Assembly: GCA_965214435.1 (NCBI GenBank)
Contig: OZ243960.1
Coordinates: 1,488,001 to 1,552,000 of the forward strand
Source of the DNA: Rubrobacter_A sp965214435
Lineage (GTDB): Bacteria; Actinomycetota; Rubrobacteria; Rubrobacterales; Rubrobacteraceae
Direction: 5' to 3'
DNA length: 64,000 nucleotides
The notes beneath the pieces are model-generated. The model did no database searches. It was given only the letters and a program-made list of their open reading frames with translations, and was not told the origin of the DNA. Below are positions 1 to 8,363 of this stretch, piece by piece (within the stretch, counting starts at the first letter, position 1; every line of letters begins with the position of its first letter). A program made the position numbers and the translations under genes.

Positions 1-1396
1 CCCCGATGATCGGGGCAAAGAACGGCCAGGTAAAGCCGGCCAGGTTCGCCGCGCCCTCGGCCAGCACCAGCGGCATGCTGGCGAGGTCCGAGGCGTTAAA
101 GTCCGCGCCGGAGTTTATGAACACCCGGACCATCGGTAGCGCCAGCAGAAGCGCGAAGCCGGCCCCGAAGATCTGACGTCCCGCCACGTTCCACGAAGCG
201 GCGATCTGCCGGGCGTTCATCCGGTGGATTACATACGTGGCGAAGATGGCGAGCAGGAACATAAAGCCCGGCAGGTAGAACGGCGCGAAGTCCGCCGCTA
301 TCCCATCGACCCCTACAATGCCCGACCACTCAAGTGTAAGGCCCGCGAGCCAACTCTGCAGCGGAGGGATTATCCGGGTTATGACGAGCAAACCGGCGAC
401 GATCGCGTACGGTGCCCAGGCTCGGACTATACCCATCGGTTGGCCCTGGACATTGGAGGAGATGTCGTCTGGGCTGATGCTTCCCATCCAGTCGTCTTCC
501 CACTCCGAGCGCGGCGGGAAGTCCCACGGCTCTTCCGGGAGGAACAGGCCCCGGCGGGCGGAGTAGACGACTATGAGCAGACCGACCGGAGCGCCAAGCA
601 GCGCCGGGAATTCAGGCCCCAGGAAAGCCCCGAAAAGCACGTACGGTATTAGCATGGCGAACGCGGCGAACAGGGCGAACTTCCACACCCCGAGCCCTTC
701 GCCAAAGCTCCGGTTTCGGCCGAAAAAGCCGGTGATCATGCACGCCACAAACAAAGGTATGAGCGTACCGGCGGCGGCGTGGAGTACCGCTACCCGAAGC
801 GTAATTACGTCTATATACTGCGGTAGCTGCTGCCCTTGCTCGGACAGGAACGAGCCTACGGGACCGGCGCCCTCCAGACCGCCAGTGACCCCGACCAGAA
901 GCGGCGTGCCGACCGCCCCGAAGCTGACCGGCGTGCTCTGTATGATGAGCCCGGTCATCACCGCCGCCATTGCTGGAAAGCCGAGCGCCAGGAGCAGGGG
1001 CGCGGCGACCGCCGCCGGCGTGCCGAAACCGGCCGCCCCCTCGATAAACGCCCCGAACAACCACGCGATAATGATCGCCTGTATGCGCCGGTCGGCGCTG
1101 ATGTCCGTAAAGCCGGTGCGGATGGTATCGACCGCCCCGCTCTCACTGAGCGTCGCCAACAGCAGCAAGGCCCCGAAAACAATGTAAAGAATACCTAAAG
1201 CTATTATCAAACCCTGGATCGTCGAGGCTACGATGCTCGAAAAGCTCATCCCCCAGACGAGAAAACCGATTATTACAACGACGACATACCCGACCGGCAT
1301 CGCCCGCACCGCCGACCACCGGAACCCCACGAGCAGAACCCCGATCGTGAGTATCGGAGCCAGCGCCAGCAAACTTAGTATTAGTAGGTTGTCCAC
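1..1396 (-). CDS. lctP: L-lactate/glycolate permease, LctP/GlcA family (C-terminus outside window)
   Basis: Integral membrane transporter importing lactate or glycolate with protons. The frame opens at GTG 1396 behind a GGAAGGGG ribosome site (1401-1410) and runs off the window edge, giving about 465 of the roughly 550 residues usual for the family. The start reads VDNLLILSLLALAPI, followed by many hydrophobic segments. The family signature EGAAGFGTPAAVAAPLL and the later stretch NLAGFTWPFFAPIIG are visible. An ATG three bases upstream hits a stop after five codons, so GTG is the start. Glycolate oxidase genes nearby favour glycolate over lactate as substrate, which is an inference from context. 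Confidence 0.9.
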   Translation of the reverse strand, partial: MDNLLILSLLALAPILTIGVLLVGFRWSAVRAMPVGYVVVVIIGFLVWGMSFSSIVASTIQGLIIALGILYIVFGALLLLATLSESGAVDTIRTGFTDISADRRIQAIIIAWLFGAFIEGAAGFGTPAAVAAPLLLALGFPAMAAVMTGLIIQSTPVSFGAVGTPLLVGVTGGLEGAGPVGSFLSEQGQQLPQYIDVITLRVAVLHAAAGTLIPLFVACMITGFFGRNRSFGEGLGVWKFALFAAFAMLIPYVLFGAFLGPEFPALLGAPVGLLIVVYSARRGLFLPEEPWDFPPRSEWEDDWMGSISPDDISSNVQGQPMGIVRAWAPYAIVAGLLVITRIIPPLQSWLAGLTLEWSGIVGVDGIAADFAPFYLPGFMFLLAIFATYVIHRMNARQIAASWNVAGRQIFGAGFALLLALPMVRVFINSGADFNASDLASMPLVLAEGAANLAGFTWPFFAPIIG

Positions 1397-1592
1397 ATGT
1401 TTCCCCTTCCCGCTCTCCTAAACTACTTTTCTACGCTCGCGGAGTCGTGGAACCCCGGAGACTTCCCCACCGCCCGCGGTACCCCGCTGCTTGCAAAAAA
1501 TGCTTGCTAATTACCCTCCTCTCCATCCTCACGGATAGCTCCGGCTTTGACCGGCCCCCCGGGTACCGGAATATACAGAACTTCCAGGCACT

Positions 1593-2942
1593 TTACCGGC
1601 GCCGGTTGCCCGTGTCCACCAGCGCGACCCGCAGGTCGTTGACGTTGGTCCCCGTGGAGCCGGTAATGAGCAGTGCGTCCGCGGCTTCCAGGGCCGGGTA
1701 AGCGTCGTTACTTTCCAGGGCTTTGTCCGGGTCGATGCCGGCCTCGCGGATCTTCGCCGCCGTCCCCCCGGTCACCAGGGCTCCGGCGGCGTCGGTCGAG
1801 CCGTCGTTGCCGTCGGTGTCGACCGCGAACGCCGCCCAGCCCTCGACTCCTTCCAGCTCCAGCGCGAGTTGCAGGGCGAACTCTTCGTTCGGGCCGCCCT
1901 TTCCGCCCTCGCCCAAGATGGTGACGGTAGCCTCGCCGCCGCTCACAAAGGCGCAGGGCGGGGATGCGGGCTCTCCGGTTTCGAGGCACTCCCGGATCAC
2001 GGCTCCGTACACCGCCGCTATCCCGCGGGCCTCGCCGGTCATCGAGGTCGAGAGCAGCAGCGGCTCGTAACCCAACTCCCGCGCCTCTTCTACCGCCGCC
2101 CCGGAGGAGAGCCTACCGCCGCCGCAGATGACGTTGGTTACCTTCTCGAAAGCGCTGCCGGCTTCGCCGGATTCGCCAGGCTGCGGCTCTTCCCCGGCTT
2201 TTTCGAGGTGGTCGGCGATGTTTTGGGGCGGGGCTATGCCGTAGCGTTCCAGGATGCCCCGGACTTCTTCGAGGGTGGTCGGGTCCGGGGCGGTCAGGCC
2301 GCTGGCTATGGAAGAGGGGTCGTCGCCGACCACGTCGGAGAGGAGCAGGGCCAGGGTCGGGGCCGGGGAGGCCAGGCGGACGAGGCCGCCGCCTTTAAGA
2401 AACGAGATATGTTTTCTTACGGTGTTGATCTCGCTTATATCAGCCCCGCTCCGCAGCAGCGCCCCGGTAAGCTCTTTGAGGTCCTCAAGCTCTATTTCCC
2501 CGGCCGGGTCGGCCAACAGCGCCGAAGCCCCGCCGCTTACAAGGGCGAGCAGCAGGTCACCCTCGCCTAAAGGTTCCACAAGCTCCTCTACCCGCCGGGC
2601 TGCTTCAACGCCCCGCTCGTCGGGCTCGGGATGGGAAGCGTAGATGGTTTCCAGTTCTTCAGGGCCGGTGTCTTCTAGGCCGGCTTTGGCGACCACGAGC
2701 CCGCCGGATACCTTGTCGCCGAGCCGCTCCACGGCGGCCCGGGCCATGGCCCCCGCGGCCTTACCGGCGGCGAGCACAAAGACCCTGTCGGCCGCAAAGT
2801 TCTCTCCGGCGGCGGAGATATGCCCGGTCTCCGGGTCTACGTCCAGCGCGCGCTGGACGGCATCCCGCGGGTCGGCAGCGCCCAGACCGGCTTGCAAAAC
2901 GTCCTTGAGGTTCCGCTGTAGTGTCTGAGCTCCGTCCGGCAT
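1593..2942 (-). CDS. glycerate 2-kinase (DUF4147/MOFRL family)
   Basis: Phosphorylates D-glycerate to 2-phosphoglycerate with ATP, passing carbon from glyoxylate and glycerate into lower glycolysis. The 449-residue length is normal. The N-terminal DUF4147 part contains VFVLAAGKAAGAMARA and LVSGGASALL. The C-terminal MOFRL domain shows GGPNEEFALQLALELEG, VDTDGNDGSTDAAGA and TGSTGTNVNDL. It lies 196 bases downstream of the permease start on the same strand, so it is transcribed towards the permease. The glycolate genes face away across the MazEF pair. The family assignment is firm; glycerate as substrate follows from the family and the locus. Confidence 0.92.
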   Translation of the reverse strand: MPDGAQTLQRNLKDVLQAGLGAADPRDAVQRALDVDPETGHISAAGENFAADRVFVLAAGKAAGAMARAAVERLGDKVSGGLVVAKAGLEDTGPEELETIYASHPEPDERGVEAARRVEELVEPLGEGDLLLALVSGGASALLADPAGEIELEDLKELTGALLRSGADISEINTVRKHISFLKGGGLVRLASPAPTLALLLSDVVGDDPSSIASGLTAPDPTTLEEVRGILERYGIAPPQNIADHLEKAGEEPQPGESGEAGSAFEKVTNVICGGGRLSSGAAVEEARELGYEPLLLSTSMTGEARGIAAVYGAVIRECLETGEPASPPCAFVSGGEATVTILGEGGKGGPNEEFALQLALELEGVEGWAAFAVDTDGNDGSTDAAGALVTGGTAAKIREAGIDPDKALESNDAYPALEAADALLITGSTGTNVNDLRVALVDTGNRRR

Positions 2943-3195
2943 AACTCTACAAACCGTACGGGGTTTCGCCGGGTAACGCCAAGGGTTGGGCTGTAGCCGG
3001 TTTTGCGGCGGACTGTGTCTGGTACTTCATCTCGACCTGCCTCGTAAGATCCGTGTACACGATACCTGCCAGAGTACCCTGTACTGATACCTTGCCGCCA
3101 CTTCTTCGTCAGTATGAGGTTTAGCGTGCTACTGGTCCGAGATGTAGTGAAGGGGTGTGAGATCCTGGGCATAGACTTCCTCTACGTCGCTCTCC

Positions 3196-3215
3196 AGTAT
3201 AACTCAGGTTATACT
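3196..3215. promoter_or_regulatory. perfect palindrome overlapping the -10 box of the mazEF pair
   Basis: Arms AGTATAAC (3196-3203) and GTTATACT (3208-3215) are exact reverse complements around TCAG. The right arm contains the -10 hexamer TATACT (3210-3215), six bases before the antitoxin ATG at 3222. Transcription would therefore start at or next to the ATG, giving a leaderless message. A ribbon-helix-helix antitoxin binding here would block its own promoter, as is usual for toxin-antitoxin operons. Confidence 0.75.
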
Positions 3216-3221
3216 CTAGGC

Positions 3222-3458
3222 ATGAAAACGGCGATATCTATCAACGAGGAGCTTTTCGAGTCTGCGGAGAAGTTTGCGCGGGAGCGGGGCATGTCTCGTA
3301 GCGAGTTGTATGCTACGGCGCTCCGTCATTACCTGGAGGAACGTCGGAGCGAGAGGATCACCGGGCGGCTCGACGATATCTACGGCGTAGAGTCTGAAAC
3401 TCTGGATCCCACCGTCTCTCGCCTACAGGCGCGGTCTCTACCGGAAGATGACTGGTAG
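3222..3458 (+). CDS. ribbon-helix-helix antitoxin (CopG/MazE-like)
   Basis: A 78-residue antitoxin paired with the MazF-type toxin. It starts MKTAISINEELFESAEKFAR, with a short beta strand and helices typical of ribbon-helix-helix DNA-binding proteins (residues 1-45), then an acidic tail (DDIYGVESETLDP) likely to wrap the toxin. An upstream extension of the same frame to 3114 exists, but the palindromic promoter at 3196-3215 lies inside it and the family starts at MKTAIS, so ATG 3222 is chosen. It has no ribosome site and is probably leaderless. Its stop TAG shares one base with the toxin GTG, implying translational coupling and co-expression. Confidence 0.88.
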   Translation: MKTAISINEELFESAEKFARERGMSRSELYATALRHYLEERRSERITGRLDDIYGVESETLDPTVSRLQARSLPEDDW

Positions 3459-3796
3459 TGCGGCGTGGAGAAGTCTGGTGGGCGGAACTGCCCGAGCCCG
3501 TAGCCTCGGAACCGGGATACCGGCGTCCCGTGCTCATTGTCCAGTCGGACGACTTCAATCGCAGCCGCATACGGACCGTGATCTCGGTGGTGTTGACGAC
3601 TAACCTGCGGCTGGCGGACGCACCGGGTAACGTGCTGCTCAAGAAAGAGGACACGTCCTTGTCCAGAGACTCTGTTGCAAACGTCTCACAGGTTATTACG
3701 CTCGACAAGGCGTTCCTTACGGAGCAGGTAAGCCGGGTCGGCGACCGTATTATGATGTCGGTGGAAAGTGGACTCCGAACGGTGCTCGCCCTGTAA
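3458..3796 (+). CDS. mazF: MazF/PemK-family mRNA interferase toxin
   Basis: A 112-residue endoribonuclease toxin of the PemK/MazF fold. It begins MRRGEVWWAELPEP and continues with the family stretch GYRRPVLIVQSDDFN, then VISVVLTTNLRLADAPGNV and SVANVSQVITLDK, and ends ESGLRTVLAL, so it looks complete. The Arg in YRRPV and the Thr/Ser of VVLTTN are at positions conserved for activity in the family. GTG 3458 overlaps the antitoxin stop by one base. The pair sits between glycerate kinase and glcDEF without obvious link to glycolate metabolism and is most simply a mobile or stress-response module. Confidence 0.93.
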   Translation: MRRGEVWWAELPEPVASEPGYRRPVLIVQSDDFNRSRIRTVISVVLTTNLRLADAPGNVLLKKEDTSLSRDSVANVSQVITLDKAFLTEQVSRVGDRIMMSVESGLRTVLAL

Positions 3797-4020
3797 AGCG
3801 TTGCGCGCCGGTTCCTCTTAGGCTACCGGGCTCCGGTTAACGAGGTGATTTTCAAAAGTCCGTAGGTCTGCTCAGTTGTGACGCGTAGGGTGTCCTGTTC
3901 CGGCGGTCCGCCGCCAGTTGGGTCTGGCGAGTTCCTTTTTGTGAATAGTAAGCCCGCCGCCCGAAACTTAAATCCTGGCTTTAGGGTAGAATTGCCCCAC
4001 AAGGAATTTGGGATAGTGTT

Positions 4021-4058
4021 CGTGACCGGAGAAATATGGGGCATAGCTACCGGTCACG
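4021..4058. promoter_or_regulatory. nine-base inverted repeat upstream of glcD
   Basis: CGTGACCGG (4021-4029) and CCGGTCACG (4050-4058) are exact reverse complements with a 20-base spacer, ending 79 bases before the glcD ATG. It could be an operator for a glycolate-responsive regulator or a leader stem-loop. The GC-rich arms would make a stable stem in RNA. Confidence 0.55.
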
Positions 4059-4099
4059 GCCGAGATAGACCCGTTGTTAGAGGAGTAAAAGCACAGGGG

Positions 4100-4116
4100 C
4101 GGGAGGATAACTCCCG
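4100..4116 (+). other. small perfect hairpin next to the glcD ribosome site
   Basis: CGGGAG (4100-4105), loop GATAA, CTCCCG (4111-4116). It ends nine bases before the AGAAGGAGG ribosome site of glcD, close enough to influence ribosome access or message stability. No T-run follows, so it is not a terminator. Confidence 0.45.
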
Positions 4117-4137
4117 GTAGGGTAGAAGGAGGCTCCC

Positions 4138-5595
4138 ATGGAGCGCGGCCAGCTTGTAAGGACGATGCAATCCATACTCGGTCCGGAGGGGGTGATCTCC
4201 GAGCGCGAACAACTCCGGACCTACGAGTGCGACGGCCTAATGAACTACCGCGTAATCCCGGACCTCGTAGTCCTCCCCGAAAGCGCCGAGCAGGTCCAGC
4301 AGATAGTCCGGGTGTGCTACGAGGAAGGTATCCCCTACGTGGCCCGCGGCTCGGGGACCGGGCTCTCGGGCGGGGCGCTACCGGTCGAGGCCGGCGTCCT
4401 GATCGTGCTGTCCAGGCTCCGCCAGATCCTCGAAGTAGACATCCCGAACCAGCGGATAGTCGTCGAGCCCGGCGTCATTAACGTCTGGGTCTCCCAGGAG
4501 GTCGCCGACGAGGGCTACTACTACGCCCCAGACCCGGCCAGCCAGATCGTCTCCTCTATCGGCGGGAACATGGCCGAGAACTCCGGCGGCGTCCACTGCC
4601 TGAAGTACGGCTTTACCACGAACCACGTCATGGGGGCCGAAGTAGTCCTGCCGGACGGCTCTATCGCCCACCTCGGCGGCGGCCGCTCACCCGACGCGCC
4701 GGGCTACGACCTTCTCGGGGCGTTCGTCGGCTCCGAGGGTACGCTCGGGATAGCGACCAAGATAACGCTCCGGCTGGTCCGCAGCCCGGAGGCCGTCCAG
4801 ACGCTCCTAGCGGGCTTCAAGGACACCGAGGGAGCCGGCGGGGCGGTCTCGGACATTATCGGGAACGGCATAATCCCGGCGGCCATCGAGATGATGGACC
4901 GGCTGACGATGGACGCGGTCGAGGAGGCGGTAGCTCCGGGGTTGCCCGAAGACGCGGGCGCGGTCCTGGTCATAGAGCTTGACGGCCCCGAGGCCGAGGT
5001 CACGAAGCAGCTAGAGCAGGTCTTAGAAGCTTGCCGGGAAAACGACGCCACGGATATCCGGGTAGCCGAGGACGACGAGGAGCGGGCGCTGTTCTGGAAG
5101 GCCCGCAAGGCGGCATTCGGGGCGATGGGCCGTATCTCGAACGACTACTACGTCCAGGACTCCGTGATACCGCGCACCGAGCTTCCGTCGGTCTTGCGCA
5201 GGATCACCGAGCTGTCCGAGGAGTACGGGATGCGGGTGGCGAACGTGTTCCACGCCGGGGACGGCAACCTCCACCCGCTCGTCCTCTACAACAACGAGAA
5301 CGAGGGCGAGGCCGAGAAAGCCGAGGAACTGGCCGGGGAGATAGTCTTTGCGTGCCTGGAGCACGGCGGTTCGTTGACCGGCGAGCACGGCATCGGCGAG
5401 GACAAAAAGAAGTACATGCCGAAGATGTTCACCGACGCGGACATGGAGACTATGCAACTGCTGCGGTGCGCGTTCGACCCGCACTACATCTGCAATCCCG
5501 GCAAGATCTTCCCCACACCGCGCCTCTGCGGCGAGCGCCCCGGACCGTTCCACATGCACCCGCTGCAAAAAGCCGGCATCGTGGAGCAGTTCTAG
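4138..5595 (+). CDS. glcD: glycolate oxidase, FAD-linked subunit GlcD
   Basis: Catalytic flavoprotein subunit oxidising glycolate (and often D-lactate) to glyoxylate as part of GlcDEF. At 485 residues it matches the family. The FAD-binding PCMH domain has VARGSGTGLSGGALP (about residues 69-82), GGNMAENSGGVHCLKYG and GAFVGSEGTLGI. The C-terminal FAD-oxidase domain contains HAGDGNLHPLVLY and the closing signature LTGEHGIGEDKKKYM, with a final CNPGKIFP. ATG 4138 follows an excellent AGAAGGAGG site. It is first of a tight glcD-glcE-glcF operon: its TAG abuts the glcE ATG with no spacer, suggesting coupling. Confidence 0.95.
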   Translation: MERGQLVRTMQSILGPEGVISEREQLRTYECDGLMNYRVIPDLVVLPESAEQVQQIVRVCYEEGIPYVARGSGTGLSGGALPVEAGVLIVLSRLRQILEVDIPNQRIVVEPGVINVWVSQEVADEGYYYAPDPASQIVSSIGGNMAENSGGVHCLKYGFTTNHVMGAEVVLPDGSIAHLGGGRSPDAPGYDLLGAFVGSEGTLGIATKITLRLVRSPEAVQTLLAGFKDTEGAGGAVSDIIGNGIIPAAIEMMDRLTMDAVEEAVAPGLPEDAGAVLVIELDGPEAEVTKQLEQVLEACRENDATDIRVAEDDEERALFWKARKAAFGAMGRISNDYYVQDSVIPRTELPSVLRRITELSEEYGMRVANVFHAGDGNLHPLVLYNNENEGEAEKAEELAGEIVFACLEHGGSLTGEHGIGEDKKKYMPKMFTDADMETMQLLRCAFDPHYICNPGKIFPTPRLCGERPGPFHMHPLQKAGIVEQF

Positions 5596-6876
5596 ATGGA
5601 TACGAAGAAAGTCTCTATCGAGGACCTGCAAAATATAGTCGGCGAGGACAACGTCCGGGAGGCGTCTTCCGAAGACGTTGTAGAAGGTGTCGAGCCAACG
5701 TTTGTGGTTGAGCCGGGCTCCGTTGAGGAGATCAGCTCGCTTATGAGGTTCGCCAGCGGGGAGGGACTCGCGGTCTCTCCGCGCGGTGGCGGGACCAAGA
5801 CGTACCTCGGGGACATACCGCGGGACGTGGACCTTATCGTTAGCACCCGGCGGATGAACGAGATCATAGAGCACGTGCCCGGCGACCAGATCGTCCGGGT
5901 CCAGGCCGGGGTGACGCTCGAAGACCTCCAAAACCAGCTCTCCGGCTCCGACCAGATGGTCGTCCTCGACCCGCCGGAAAGACGGGAGGGGGCGACGATG
6001 GGCGGCATCGTCGCATCCAACTCCTCGGGGCCGCGCCGCTACAAGTACGGCACGGTCCGGGACCTGATCATCGGCATCCAGGTGGTGCTCGCCGACGGCA
6101 CGGTCGCCAAAGCTGGCGGTAAGGTCGTAAAAAACGTCGCCGGCTACGACCTCAGCAAGCTCTTTACCGGCTCGCTCGGCACACTCGGGATTATCGCCAC
6201 GGCCAACTTCCGGCTACACCCCATACCAGAGGCGGCCCGGACGGTCGCCGTGGAGGTCGAGAACCCGCAGGCGGCGTTCGGCGCGGCCCAGGCTATCATG
6301 CACTCCCAGGCCGAACCGACCGCCGTCGAGCTTCACTACGGCGAGGACCAGAAACTACTCACCGTCCTCCTGGAAAGCATCCCGGAAGGCGTCGAGGCCA
6401 AAGAAGCCGCGGCCTCGTTCCTCCTGAAGACCTTCGGGGAGGTGCGCACCCTCTCCGACGAGGAGGTTGAGCACCTCGGTCCGCTGAGTCCGCCGCCCGT
6501 GGGTGACGACGAGGCGGTCATAAAGGTCGCCGTTCCACCGATGGAACTCGGGAACGTGCTGACATCGGTCCTCGATGCCGCCGAACGCAAGGGACTGACC
6601 TTCCCGAAGATGACCGGGCACGCGGCGACCGGCGTTACTTTTGTCGGGCTCTCCGGCGGGGATGTCGGGGCGATGGCCGAGGTCGTCGAGGAGATACGCG
6701 AGATCTTTACCCGCAAAGGCGGGAGTGTCGTTTTACAAAAAGCGCCGGTAGAGCTAAAGCAGCGCGTCGGGGCCTGGGGGCCGGGCGGCGACGAGCTAGG
6801 CTTGGTCCGGCGCGTCAAGGATAAGTTCGATCCGCGGGGCATCATGAACCCCGGCAGGTTTATAGGAGGCATATAG
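5596..6876 (+). CDS. glcE: glycolate oxidase, FAD-binding subunit GlcE
   Basis: Second flavin-binding subunit of glycolate oxidase, needed for activity though its exact role is less clear than GlcD. The PCMH-type FAD domain shows SPRGGGTKTYLG (about 61-72), GATMGGIVASNSSGPRRYKYG and GGKVVKNVAGYDLSKLFTGS, a very typical GlcE series. The C-terminus ends KDKFDPRGIMNPGRF. At 426 residues it is slightly longer than E. coli GlcE. It begins immediately after the glcD stop and its own TAG shares one base with the glcF GTG, so the three subunits are translationally linked. Confidence 0.95.
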   Translation: MDTKKVSIEDLQNIVGEDNVREASSEDVVEGVEPTFVVEPGSVEEISSLMRFASGEGLAVSPRGGGTKTYLGDIPRDVDLIVSTRRMNEIIEHVPGDQIVRVQAGVTLEDLQNQLSGSDQMVVLDPPERREGATMGGIVASNSSGPRRYKYGTVRDLIIGIQVVLADGTVAKAGGKVVKNVAGYDLSKLFTGSLGTLGIIATANFRLHPIPEAARTVAVEVENPQAAFGAAQAIMHSQAEPTAVELHYGEDQKLLTVLLESIPEGVEAKEAAASFLLKTFGEVRTLSDEEVEHLGPLSPPPVGDDEAVIKVAVPPMELGNVLTSVLDAAERKGLTFPKMTGHAATGVTFVGLSGGDVGAMAEVVEEIREIFTRKGGSVVLQKAPVELKQRVGAWGPGGDELGLVRRVKDKFDPRGIMNPGRFIGGI

Positions 6877-8336
6877 TGACCGAGCGCAGGAACGACGAGG
6901 CCACAACGCGCGAAAACGCGATGGCGAACGCCATCGGGGCCGGAAGCCCGGAGGATGTCGGCCAGGACATCGGCGAGGCCAGCGGGCTCGCCGCCGAGGC
7001 CACCGTCGGGGCGGGACGCCGGGAGACCGGCAAAGTCGAGTTTCCGGCCTTCGACGCTCACCACCCGCCGGACAAGACCCTCATAGACGACTGCGTGCAC
7101 TGCGGGTTCTGCCTGCCGACCTGCCCGACCTACGTGCTTTTCGGGGAGGAGATGGACTCCCCGCGCGGGCGGATCTACCTGATGAACAAGGGCCTGACCG
7201 AAGAGCCGATGAACGACCAGATGGTCCGCCACTACGATTTATGCCTCGGGTGCATGGCGTGCGTGACGGCGTGTCCGTCGGGCGTGCAGTACGACAAGCT
7301 CATCGAGGCTACCCGCTCGCAGGTCGAGCGCCGCTACGAGCGGGCGCCCACGGACAAGGCTTTTCGGGAGTTGATCTTCCAGTTCTTCCCCTACCCGAAC
7401 CGGCTGCGGGTCGTGGCCGCCCCGGCCAAGCTCTACCAGCGCTTCGGCGTCGGCAAAGCCCTGCGTAAAGCCGGGGTGATAAAGCGCCTCCCGGCCCGTA
7501 TCCGGGCAATGGAAGCCCTTTTGCCGGACCTCCCGAAAGAAGAGAAGATACCCGAGATCACCGCTCCCGTCGGGGAACGCCGCCGCCGGGTAGGAATACT
7601 CACCGGCTGCGTGCAGCGGGTATTCTTCTCCAACGTGAACGCCGCGACCGTCCGCGTCCTGGCCGCCGAGGGCTGCGAGGTCGTGACCCCGCCGAAACAG
7701 GGCTGCTGCGGGGCGCTCTCGACCCACGCCGGTCGCGAGGAGGAGTCCCTGAACTTCGCCCGCAAGACCATCGACACCTTCGAGGAGTACGAGCTCGATA
7801 ACGTCGTCATAAACGCCGCCGGTTGTGGCTCGACGATGAAGGAGTACGGCTACCTCCTGCGTGACGACCCCGAGTACGCCGAAAGGGCGAGCCGCTTCTC
7901 CTCAAAGGTCCGGGACGTCACGGAGTTTATCCAGGAGATAGGGACAGTGGCCGAGCGCAACCCGCTCCCGATAAAAGCCGCCTACCACGACGCCTGCCAC
8001 CTGGCCCACGCCCAGGGCATCCGCAAGCCGCCGCGCCAGACGCTAAAGCAGATCCCCGGCATGGAGGTAAAGGAGATAAGGGAGGCCGAAGTCTGCTGCG
8101 GATCCGCCGGCATCTACAATATGGTCGAGCCCGAGCCCGCCGCCGAACTCGGCAAGCGCAAAGCCGAGAACGTCCTCAAGACCGGCGCGGAACTCGTCGT
8201 TGCCTCGAACCCTGGCTGCACGCTCCAGATACAGGCCAGCTTAAAGGAGATGGGCCACGACATCCCGATGGCCCACCCGATGGAGGTCTTAGACGCCTCC
8301 CTGCGCGGCGAGCCGGTAGAGAGCCTGCGCCGGTAG
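6876..8336 (+). CDS. glcF: glycolate oxidase, iron-sulfur subunit GlcF
   Basis: Electron-transfer subunit of glycolate oxidase. Two ferredoxin-type clusters are visible: C73-x2-C76-x2-C79-x3-C83 (CVHCGFCLPTCPTY) and C123-x2-C126-x2-C129-x3-C133 (CLGCMACVTACPSG). Two CCG domains follow, with KQGCCGALSTHAG and AEVCCGSAGIYNM, and the C-terminus has SNPGCTLQI. The protein has 486 residues, about 45 more at the N-terminus than E. coli GlcF, and this tail is rich in Ala, Glu and Gly. GTG 6876 is chosen because it overlaps the glcE stop, but an internal start cannot be ruled out. Confidence 0.94.
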   Translation: MTERRNDEATTRENAMANAIGAGSPEDVGQDIGEASGLAAEATVGAGRRETGKVEFPAFDAHHPPDKTLIDDCVHCGFCLPTCPTYVLFGEEMDSPRGRIYLMNKGLTEEPMNDQMVRHYDLCLGCMACVTACPSGVQYDKLIEATRSQVERRYERAPTDKAFRELIFQFFPYPNRLRVVAAPAKLYQRFGVGKALRKAGVIKRLPARIRAMEALLPDLPKEEKIPEITAPVGERRRRVGILTGCVQRVFFSNVNAATVRVLAAEGCEVVTPPKQGCCGALSTHAGREEESLNFARKTIDTFEEYELDNVVINAAGCGSTMKEYGYLLRDDPEYAERASRFSSKVRDVTEFIQEIGTVAERNPLPIKAAYHDACHLAHAQGIRKPPRQTLKQIPGMEVKEIREAEVCCGSAGIYNMVEPEPAAELGKRKAENVLKTGAELVVASNPGCTLQIQASLKEMGHDIPMAHPMEVLDASLRGEPVESLRR

Positions 8337-8363
8337 GCACAGAGTACCGGCGGCGGGGTACGG

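Larger units (their letters stand above)
3797..4137 (+). other. intergenic region and leader of the glcDEF operon
   Basis: These 341 bases hold no convincing gene. An 80-codon ATG frame (3878-4120) has no ribosome site and no recognisable product. The region carries a nine-base inverted repeat at 4021-4058, a small hairpin at 4100-4116 and the AGAAGGAGG ribosome site (4125-4133) of glcD. I could not fix the promoter with confidence. Confidence 0.6.

Noticed and set aside
573..1187. 204-codon plus-strand frame over the permease
   Set aside because: Ser/Pro/Arg-rich antisense shadow of the lactate/glycolate permease, which has clear family motifs on the minus strand.
3878..4120. 80-codon ATG frame in the glcD leader
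   Set aside because: No ribosome site, no recognisable motifs, and it overlaps the inverted repeat and hairpin; it looks like chance in GC-rich DNA.
5023..5931. 302-codon minus-strand frame across glcD and glcE
   Set aside because: Antisense to two unmistakable genes; it has no ribosome site and no family features.
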